Assembly (NCBI RefSeq): GCF_001421245.1
Contig: NZ_LMKE01000013.1
Span: 16,756 to 77,498, forward strand
Reading direction: 5' to 3'
DNA from: Sphingomonas sp. Leaf10
Lineage (GTDB): Bacteria > Pseudomonadota > Alphaproteobacteria > Sphingomonadales > Sphingomonadaceae
DNA: 60,743 nucleotides
The notes under the pieces: generated by a model
Told to the model about the DNA's origin: nothing
What the model saw: the letters and a program-made list of their open reading frames with translations, nothing else
Databases searched by the model: none
Position numbers and translations under genes: made by a program
Part shown: in pieces, positions 54,878-60,743 of the stretch
How positions within the stretch are numbered: position 1 is the stretch's first letter
Layout of the letters: every line of letters starts with the position of its first letter

Positions 54878-56071
54878 ATGGCGACGCAGACTGAACAACC
54901 CGCGCTGGTGCTGACCCCGCCCGATCCGGTGCCGACGGTCCCTGCGGCAAAGGCGGCCGGGCTGGTGCCCGTGGACGACGTCAAGAAGAGTGAATTGCAG
55001 ACCCGCGTCGACGACTTCATCGATCAACTTGTCGCGCAGGACGTGAACTCGCCTGAATTCGGCAAGCGCGTCGACGCGATCAGCAACCTTGGCGCGCGCG
55101 AAATCCGCGAGGCCGCCGGCCAGTCGAACCGCTTCCTCGACCGCCCCGTCCGCGCGATGGACCAGGAATCGGGCGTCGGCGCCGACCTGGCGCAACTGCG
55201 CCGCACGATCGAGGATCTCGATCCCGGCCGGCAGGGCAATCTGCTCGAGCCGAAGAAGCTGTTCGGCATGATCCCGTTCGGCAGCAAGGTCCGCGACTAT
55301 TTCGACGGCTATAAATCCGCGCAGAGCCACATCGGCTCGATCCTGAAGCGTCTGCAATCGGGCAAGGACGAGCTGTTGATGGACAATGCCGCCATCGACA
55401 CCGAACGCGCGAACCTGTGGACCGCGATGGGTCGTCTCGAACAGATGATCTACCTCTCGCGCGAGATGGACGCGAAGCTGGAGGACAAGGCCGACGAACT
55501 GGATCACAGCGACCCGGCCAAGGCCAAGGCGATCCGCGAGACCGCGCTCTTCTATGTCCGCCAGCGCAGCCAGGACCTGCTGACGCAGATGGCGGTGACG
55601 GTGCAAGGTTATCTCGCGCTCGATCTGGTCAAGAAAAACAATGTCGAGCTGGTCAAGGGCGTCGACCGCGCCAGCACCACCACGGTCGGCGCGCTGCGCA
55701 CCGCGGTGACGGTCGCACAGGCGCTGACCAACCAGAAGCTGGTCCTCGAACAGATCACCGCGCTCAACACCACCACCGCCAACATCATCGATTCGACCGG
55801 CAAGCTGTTGCGGTCGCAGACCGCGACGATCCACGAACAGGCCGCCGCCTCGACCATCCCGGTCGAAGTGCTTCAGCGCGCGTTCCAGAATGTCTATGAC
55901 ACGATGGACGCGATCGACACCTTCAAGCTGAAGGCGCTCGATTCGATGAAGACCACCATCAACACGCTCGGCAACGAGGTCGAGAAGTCCAAGGGTTACA
56001 TCGCCCGGGCCGAGGGCGCGTCGCAAAATGCCTCGGGTCAGGGCGAGACGTTCAAGCTGGAGGCGATGTAG
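54878..56071 (+). CDS. TelA-family protein (toxic anion resistance)
   Basis: A 397-residue helical protein of the TelA/KlaA/YceH family, linked in other bacteria to tellurite or cell-envelope stress resistance. Signatures are FGMIPFGSKVRDYFDGYKSAQSHI, DNAAIDTERANLW, QRSQDLLTQMAVTVQGYLALDLVKKNN and NTLGNEVEKS near the end. Extended coiled coils dominate; no membrane helix is seen. GGAGGAATT before the ATG is a clear start signal. It is followed closely by a membrane protein, the usual XpaC-type partner arrangement. Confidence 0.9.
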   Translation: MATQTEQPALVLTPPDPVPTVPAAKAAGLVPVDDVKKSELQTRVDDFIDQLVAQDVNSPEFGKRVDAISNLGAREIREAAGQSNRFLDRPVRAMDQESGVGADLAQLRRTIEDLDPGRQGNLLEPKKLFGMIPFGSKVRDYFDGYKSAQSHIGSILKRLQSGKDELLMDNAAIDTERANLWTAMGRLEQMIYLSREMDAKLEDKADELDHSDPAKAKAIRETALFYVRQRSQDLLTQMAVTVQGYLALDLVKKNNVELVKGVDRASTTTVGALRTAVTVAQALTNQKLVLEQITALNTTTANIIDSTGKLLRSQTATIHEQAAASTIPVEVLQRAFQNVYDTMDAIDTFKLKALDSMKTTINTLGNEVEKSKGYIARAEGASQNASGQGETFKLEAM

Positions 56072-56075
56072 GCTC

Positions 56076-56777
56076 ATGTCGCGCAGCGACGAGGTATTGG
56101 AACGTGCCAGCCTGACGCTGGAGCGCGCGCGCGAACGCCACGGACAGGTCGCGCCGCGCGCCCGGCGCAGGCGTGAGGCTGAGGTGCTTCGCCGCCTCGG
56201 TCGCATCGCGCTGGCCGATGGCGCGATCCTCATTGCCGCGCTGGTGCTGGGCTGGTTCGTGCCGCTGGGCGTCGGCGGCGCGCTGCTGGTGGTGACGCTG
56301 CTGATCGCCGCGACCTTGCTGTTCGCGGCCCTCCCGGTCACGCGCCCCGTCGCGGTCGAACAACTGGTGCAGGCCCCGATCAAGTCGCTCCCGTCGCAGA
56401 CCGAACGCTGGCTGGCGACGCAGCGCCCCGCTTTGCCGGCCCCCGCCGTCAGCCTCGCCGACGCGATCGGGGTGAAGCTGGACACGCTGTCGGCGCAACT
56501 CGCCACGCTTGGCGACGACGAACCGATGGCGGCTTCCGAAGTTCGCAAGCTGGTCGGCGAACAACTCCCCGAACTCATCCGCGGCTACAACCGCGTCCCC
56601 GAACCGCTGCGCCGCGTCGAGCGCAACGGCCGCACGCCGGACCAGCAACTGGTCGATGGCCTGCGCATCATCGACGGCGAAATCGCCGCGATGACGCAAC
56701 ATCTAGCGCAGGGCGATCTTGATAGTCTGGCGACGAGAGAGCGGTATCTGCAGATCAAATATCAGGGCGAGGAGTGA
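56076..56777 (+). CDS. Membrane protein downstream of TelA, XpaC-like
   Basis: A 233-residue protein. The N-terminal half has a basic cytosolic start, then two membrane helices (AILIAALVLGWFVPLGVGGALLVVTLLIAATLLFA in outline). The C-terminal half is a helical soluble domain (EVRKLVGEQLPELIRGYNRV, LRIIDGEIAAMTQHL). Position four bases after the TelA gene and this layout fit the XpaC-like partner often found with TelA, although sequence similarity is not strong enough for a firm name. Confidence 0.7.
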   Translation: MSRSDEVLERASLTLERARERHGQVAPRARRRREAEVLRRLGRIALADGAILIAALVLGWFVPLGVGGALLVVTLLIAATLLFAALPVTRPVAVEQLVQAPIKSLPSQTERWLATQRPALPAPAVSLADAIGVKLDTLSAQLATLGDDEPMAASEVRKLVGEQLPELIRGYNRVPEPLRRVERNGRTPDQQLVDGLRIIDGEIAAMTQHLAQGDLDSLATRERYLQIKYQGEE

Positions 56778-56786
56778 CGCCGTTTA

Positions 56787-57203
56787 TCAGGGTACCGACG
56801 GCAGAATCAGCGGATCGCTGGCAATATAGGTAATCGACGCCCCTTCGGCGGATGGCTCGCGTCGGAAGACACGCGCCTTGGACGCATCGGCGATCGACAG
56901 GACGCCAGGCCGCGGCCAGACTACGCTGATCCCGATGTTGCCCGCCCGTTGCAAATCGGTCGCGCCATGATCACTGTCGGCAACGAATACTTCAGTCAGC
57001 GTGTCAGTTGGAAGGATCGAACGGCCAAGCTTCACGATCGTCGCCGTGTCCGTCGTTGCACCGCAGTCGCGCGCTTCGACCAATGCATATCGGTCACTGC
57101 CCCGATCAAATGCCTTGTGCACGATTTCGGTCGAGCACGGAGGCGCCGACCCGCAACCGCTCATGGCCAAAACGGGCAACAGAACAAGCACGCGACGGAT
57201 CAT
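56787..57203 (-). CDS. Hypothetical lipoprotein, 138 aa
   Basis: A signal with lipobox LAMSGCG leads to a 120-residue periplasmic domain of mixed strands (ATIVKLGRSILPTDTLTEVF, GISVVWPRPGVLSI, SITYIASDPLIL). Two further Cys (CSTEI, RDCGATT) could pair. No family recognised. It converges with the XpaC-like gene with a nine-base gap. The 367-base stretch before its start holds no gene but has an inverted repeat. Confidence 0.7.
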   Translation of the reverse strand: MIRRVLVLLPVLAMSGCGSAPPCSTEIVHKAFDRGSDRYALVEARDCGATTDTATIVKLGRSILPTDTLTEVFVADSDHGATDLQRAGNIGISVVWPRPGVLSIADASKARVFRREPSAEGASITYIASDPLILPSVP

Positions 57204-57363
57204 TTTCGGCCTTTTGGGCGACGCTGCTCCGGCGACATCACTTTCGCTTTCCTACAGCTACCCGCGACCCGTACCCTCTTTCGCGCTCTTTCTCATCCTC
57301 GATCAATCACCGACTGGACTTCTGTAACCAATCCACGTTCGGACAAGTGCTCGCAACCGGCTC

Positions 57364-57475
57364 ACTCCCCTCCCTGACAAGGGAGGGGCTGGGGGTGGGT
57401 CGGTCTGAGGGGGAGCCGGTGCTTGTTATGAAAAGCCTACCTACCCCCGACCTCGCGCCTGTCAGGGAGGGGAGT
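57364..57475. repeat. Inverted-repeat element upstream of the lipoprotein gene
   Basis: Sixteen-base perfect terminal arms, ACTCCCCTCCCTGACA and TGTCAGGGAGGGGAGT, with G-rich GGGGCTGGGGGTGGGT and C-rich CTACCCCCGACC between them that can also pair. The rest of the gap (57204-57363 and 57476-57570) shows no gene. This element is of a different type from the others in the window. Confidence 0.7.
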
Positions 57476-57570
57476 TGGTCCCGCAAGCTTCAATCAATCA
57501 CGAAAACCGCACCATGCAAACACGCCGCAAGTGTGACCTTTGTGACCTTTGGCCAAAAACCCCAATCTTA

Positions 57571-58311
57571 TCAGTAGCGCTCGACGTCCCAGTCATGCCG
57601 CTGCACCATCACCGACGGCACCGCCCGCCCCTGCGCGTCGCGCGACGGGCGAAACCGGAACGCCCGCTCGATCTGACGGCAGGTCGCGATGTCGATCGCA
57701 CGATTGCCGCTCGACCGGCGGATGCGACAGTCGGTGGCGCGCCCATTGGGCTCGACGACGTAATCAACCTCGACGGTCCCCTCGAAACCGTCCTCCGCCA
57801 GTTCGGGCGGCAACCGCGCACCCTGCAACGATCCGCCGATCTGCTCGGGCGGCGTGTCGCCCTCGCCGCCGCCATCGCCATCCCCCGCACCGCCACTGCC
57901 AAGGCCGTTGCCGACTCCGCCGGCACCGGTCCCCGGCCCGACCCGATCGGTCGCGCCCGACGAGGCATTGTTACCCGGCCCGGCAACCGGCGCGGTGACG
58001 ACGGGCGGCGACACCGGCAGCGGCACGACCGGCGGCGTCGCGACGATCTCGGTCGCCTTCGACCGGATATTGGGCGGTGCCGCCCGCCCCTCGGGCCGCC
58101 CCTGCCGCACGACCTGCGGGACCGGCGGCGGGGGTGGTGGATCGGGCGGCGGCGGCAGGATGTCGAACGTCGCCAGCGCATTCTGCGCCACCCGCGGCAC
58201 ATCGACGCCCAGCCCGACGATTAACGCCCAGCCGAGCAGGACATGCAGCACGACGGTCACCCCCATCGCACCGATCCGCGTCCGTTCGGGAAGTGTCGCT
58301 TGCATCGCCAT
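57571..58311 (-). CDS. TonB family energy transducer
   Basis: A 246-residue protein with the classic order: a short cytosolic start, one membrane helix (MGVTVVLHVLLGWALIVGLG), a proline-rich segment (ILPPPPDPPPPPPVPQVV), a Gly-rich spacer and a TonB C-terminal domain (GTVEVDYVVEPNGRATDCRI, CRQIERAFRFRPSRDAQGR). It couples the proton motive force to outer-membrane receptors. No exbB/exbD are adjacent. The Gly-rich spacer (GAGGVGNGLGSGGAG) is unusually flexible. Confidence 0.88.
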   Translation of the reverse strand: MAMQATLPERTRIGAMGVTVVLHVLLGWALIVGLGVDVPRVAQNALATFDILPPPPDPPPPPPVPQVVRQGRPEGRAAPPNIRSKATEIVATPPVVPLPVSPPVVTAPVAGPGNNASSGATDRVGPGTGAGGVGNGLGSGGAGDGDGGGEGDTPPEQIGGSLQGARLPPELAEDGFEGTVEVDYVVEPNGRATDCRIRRSSGNRAIDIATCRQIERAFRFRPSRDAQGRAVPSVMVQRHDWDVERY

Positions 58312-58350
58312 CGCCCTGGCACAACGCCGATGAATGGCGCCTGATCCGGC

Positions 58351-59136
58351 CTACCGTTTCCCCAACGCCACGATCGCCCGTTCGCGCAGCCGTTCCACCG
58401 CCGCCGCATGGATGCCCGGTGCCGCCGCCATCACCCCGAAGAACTGTGGCCTTGGCTGGTTGAAGCGCAGCTTGCGCCCGATCGCGTCGGTGACCGTCGC
58501 CCCCGCCTCGCGGGCCAGCAGGATGCTCGCCGCCACGTCCCATTCATTGCCCCAGCGGATCGTGGCAAGGAAATCGGCCTCGCCCGCCGCGACCATCGCC
58601 ATGCGCAGCGCGATCGAATTGGGCTTGGCCACCATCAGCAAATCGCGATCCGCCTTGGGCAGCGCGTCGACCGGGGTCCGGCTGCCGGCAAAGTCGCTGC
58701 GGGTGCTGACCGCCAGCCGGGCACCGTTCAACCACGCCCCGCCGCCAGCCCGCGCTGTCCAGCGCTGTTGCCGGACCGGGGCGTCGAGCACGCCCAGTAC
58801 CGGCTGGCAGTCCTCGACCAGCGCCACCGACACCGCCCAGCCGTCGCGCCGGCGGATATAGTCGCGGGTGCCGTCGATCGGGTCGACGATCCACACCAGC
58901 CGCCTCGCCAGCCGCACGGCGTCGTCGGCGGTCTCCTCCGACAGCCAGCCCGCCTCGGGCAGCAACGCACTCAACCGGTCGCGCAGCAGGCGGTCGACGG
59001 TCAGGTCGACCTCGCACACCGGGTTGCCCGGCGCCTTTTCCCATGTCGCGAAATCGCCATGCCAGCGCGCATGCGCCAGCGCCGCCGCCTCGGCGGTGAT
59101 CGCTGTTACCTGTTCGAGCAGCGCGGCGTCAGCCAC
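58351..59136 (-). CDS. Inositol monophosphatase family protein (CysQ-like)
   Basis: A 261-residue Mg-dependent sugar-phosphate phosphatase fold. Metal-binding motifs are LSEETAD, the DPIDGTRDYI core and GNEWDVAASILLAREAG near the end. Candidate substrates are inositol phosphate, 3'-phosphoadenosine phosphates or histidinol phosphate. Location after pmbA gives no pathway. The start shares eight bases with the pmbA end. Confidence 0.9.
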   Translation of the reverse strand: MADAALLEQVTAITAEAAALAHARWHGDFATWEKAPGNPVCEVDLTVDRLLRDRLSALLPEAGWLSEETADDAVRLARRLVWIVDPIDGTRDYIRRRDGWAVSVALVEDCQPVLGVLDAPVRQQRWTARAGGGAWLNGARLAVSTRSDFAGSRTPVDALPKADRDLLMVAKPNSIALRMAMVAAGEADFLATIRWGNEWDVAASILLAREAGATVTDAIGRKLRFNQPRPQFFGVMAAAPGIHAAAVERLRERAIVALGKR

Positions 59137-60517
59137 CCGCCACCGTCATACCATCGACCCGCAGCGTCGGCACGTTGACGCCCTGCCGATGCTCCAGATC
59201 GCCCGCCGCGGTCAGCGACGCCAGCATCGGACGCAGATTGCCGGCGATGGTGATGCCCGACACCGCCCGCGTCACCTCGCCGCTTTCGATCAGGAAGCCC
59301 GACGCCCCCCGGCTGTAATCGCCGGTGACGCCGTTCACGCCCTGCCCGATCAGTTCGGTGATCAGCACGCCGCGTTCGATATCGGCGATCAGCGCCGCGC
59401 GCGTGCCCGTTCCGCCCGCCAGATGGACGTTGCCCGTCGTCACCCCCGGCGGTCCGCTCAGCCCACGCGAAGCGTGGCCGGTCGGCTCCAGCCCGAGCTG
59501 CCGCGCCGAGGCGCTGTCGAGCAGCCACGTCTCCAGCACGCCATGATCGACCAACGCCATCGGCGACACCGGCAACCCTTCGCCATCGAACGGCCGCGCG
59601 CGCAGCCCGTGCGGGCGGTGGGGGTCGTCGATGATCGACAGGTTGGTCGGCAGGATCGCATGGCCCAGACAGTCGCGCAGGAAGCTGGTACCGCGCGCGA
59701 TCGACGGGCCGGAGATCGCGCCGAGGATATGCCCGATCAGGCTGCCGCCGACGCGCGGATCGAACACCACCGGCATCGCCCCGCCCGCCAGTCCCACCGG
59801 GTTGAGCCGCGCAACGACGCGCTCGCCCGCGCGCCGACCGACGCTTTCCGGGTCCTCCAGCATCGCGCGGTGCCGCGCCGAATGATGCGCATGGTCGCGC
59901 TGCATCCCCGCCCCCTCGCCCGCCAGTACGCTGGCCGAGATGCCGTGGCTGGTCACCGCATAGCCCTGCGCAAAGCCATGGCTGGTGGCGAAGGCGACGA
60001 CGGCGCGGTTATAGCCGGCCGATCCCCCTTCCGAATTGCTGACGCCCGGCACTGCCCGCGCTGCATCCTCGACCGCCAGCGCCGCCTCGCGCAGCGCCTG
60101 TGGCGGCACGTCGCCACCGTCGTCGAGGTCGAGCAGCGGCGGCGCGCCGTGCAGCAGCCGCTCGGCCGGGGCGAGGCCCGCCCAGCGATCCTCGGGCGCG
60201 GCGCGCGCCATCGCCACCACCCGCTCGGCCAGCGCATCCAGCCCACTGTCGGACAGGTCGGACGTCGACACGCTCGCCGATCGCTGTCCCACGAACACCC
60301 GCAGGCCCAGTTCGCTGCCCTCCGACCGGCCGACATCCTCGAGCTGCCCCAGCCGCACCGACACCGACAAGGCGGTATCGGCGACGAGGATCGCATCGGC
60401 GGCATCCGCGCCGTGCCGCTTGGCAAGGTCCATGGCAGCATGGGCACGATCGACGGCTTGGGACGGGGTCAGCATGGTCGGCAGATGGGAAGCCGAAGCG
60501 GCGACGGCAACGCTCAT
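59129..60517 (-). CDS. pmbA: TldD/PmbA family metallopeptidase
   Basis: A 462-residue PmbA-type subunit. PmbA/TldE pairs with TldD, which carries the zinc site, to mature modified peptides such as microcin B17 and clear labile proteins. Typical PmbA blocks are RLGQLEDVGRSEGSELGLRVF, NSEGGSAGYNRAVVAFATSHGFAQGY, VVFDPRVGGSLIGHILGAISG and ITGDYSRGASGFLIESGE-like (VTGDYSRGASGFLI). HExxxH zinc residues are not expected here. It overlaps the ubiA end by four bases. Confidence 0.92.
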   Translation of the reverse strand: MSVAVAASASHLPTMLTPSQAVDRAHAAMDLAKRHGADAADAILVADTALSVSVRLGQLEDVGRSEGSELGLRVFVGQRSASVSTSDLSDSGLDALAERVVAMARAAPEDRWAGLAPAERLLHGAPPLLDLDDGGDVPPQALREAALAVEDAARAVPGVSNSEGGSAGYNRAVVAFATSHGFAQGYAVTSHGISASVLAGEGAGMQRDHAHHSARHRAMLEDPESVGRRAGERVVARLNPVGLAGGAMPVVFDPRVGGSLIGHILGAISGPSIARGTSFLRDCLGHAILPTNLSIIDDPHRPHGLRARPFDGEGLPVSPMALVDHGVLETWLLDSASARQLGLEPTGHASRGLSGPPGVTTGNVHLAGGTGTRAALIADIERGVLITELIGQGVNGVTGDYSRGASGFLIESGEVTRAVSGITIAGNLRPMLASLTAAGDLEHRQGVNVPTLRVDGMTVAGG

Positions 60518-60743
60518 GCCGCCTGCCCCACCACCAGCAGGCCGAGGAAGATCAGCAACCCGGCATCACGGTTCGAGCGGAACCGCCGCAGCGTGTTCGC
60601 ACCCTCTGCGGGCCGCAACGTCGCAACCTGCCAAACCAAATGCAGCGCGCCGGGCAGCAGCGCGGCCAGCGCCAGCGGCGTCGGGAACACCCGCCACACC
60701 GCCCCTGCCCAGCAGGCGATGGCGACGGCATAGAGCAACGTCA
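60514..60743 (-). CDS. ubiA: 4-hydroxybenzoate polyprenyltransferase UbiA, C-terminal end (partial)
   Basis: The last 75 or so residues of a membrane prenyltransferase, running off the right edge, so the start is outside the window. Visible are two membrane helices (LALAALLPGALHLVWQVATL, GLLIFLGLLVVGQ) and the UbiA ending around ANTLRRFRSNRDAGLL. The full enzyme prenylates 4-hydroxybenzoate for ubiquinone. The conserved Asp-rich motifs lie in the missing part. Its stop overlaps pmbA by four bases. Confidence 0.75.
   Translation of the reverse strand, partial: TLLYAVAIACWAGAVWRVFPTPLALAALLPGALHLVWQVATLRPAEGANTLRRFRSNRDAGLLIFLGLLVVGQAA

Overview
The window reads as a chromosomal segment of a Sphingomonas-like alphaproteobacterium (Sphingomonadales). 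GC content is high and genes are packed, often with 1-4 base stop/start overlaps. Family content fits: a DivL-type kinase with tyrosine in its H-box, alphaproteobacterial AddAB, an AmgK/MurU muramate-recycling pair, and a large TonB-dependent receptor. This is inference from gene content; no rRNA is present to settle it.

Layout. 1-5.7 kb: two Lrp/AsnC regulators, an unknown two-gene unit, an alpha/beta-hydrolase-like pseudoenzyme, and a D-alanine catabolic pair (alr-dadA) with its probable regulator divergent from it. 5.7-9.75 kb: an EAL-type c-di-GMP protein, then overlapping moaA and nadK. 10.1-18.3 kb: an integrative element inserted at tRNA-Asn. A 54-base exact repeat of the tRNA 3' half bounds it. 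It carries a lone ParA-like ATPase with a frameshifted end, a DUF1653/MazG-like fusion, tyrosine integrase, probable excisionase, SNase-like and tail-fibre remnants, an ImmA/ImmR-type switch, and a three-gene micro-operon of 49, 80 and 35 residues. 18.6-25.3 kb: a lipoprotein, secA, a secreted protein with two TonB-C-like repeats, and argJ.

25.3-36.5 kb is one long leftward run: divL, tsaE, amgK, murU, addB, addA, trxA and a small membrane protein, most overlapping or closely spaced. It joins cell-cycle signalling, tRNA t6A synthesis, peptidoglycan recycling, recombination repair and thiol redox. 36.6-47.8 kb holds a TonB-dependent receptor, ahcY with two palindromes in its leader, a sterol-desaturase-family enzyme, a YqgE protein, a peroxiredoxin, AMP nucleosidase, a flippase and a DUF305 lipoprotein. 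47.8-60.7 kb holds polA, a chromate transporter, a TlpA-like thioredoxin, typA, a TelA/XpaC-like pair, TonB, an inositol-monophosphatase-family enzyme, pmbA and the C-terminal end of ubiA, cut by the window edge.

Gaps between genes are rich in fold-back elements. At least five sequence types are present, and two of them occur twice. The most system-like feature is the 8.2 kb tRNA-Asn element, whose ParA-like gene sits alone and oppositely oriented next to attL, as cargo often does. I found no CRISPR array and no system that I can firmly call new.
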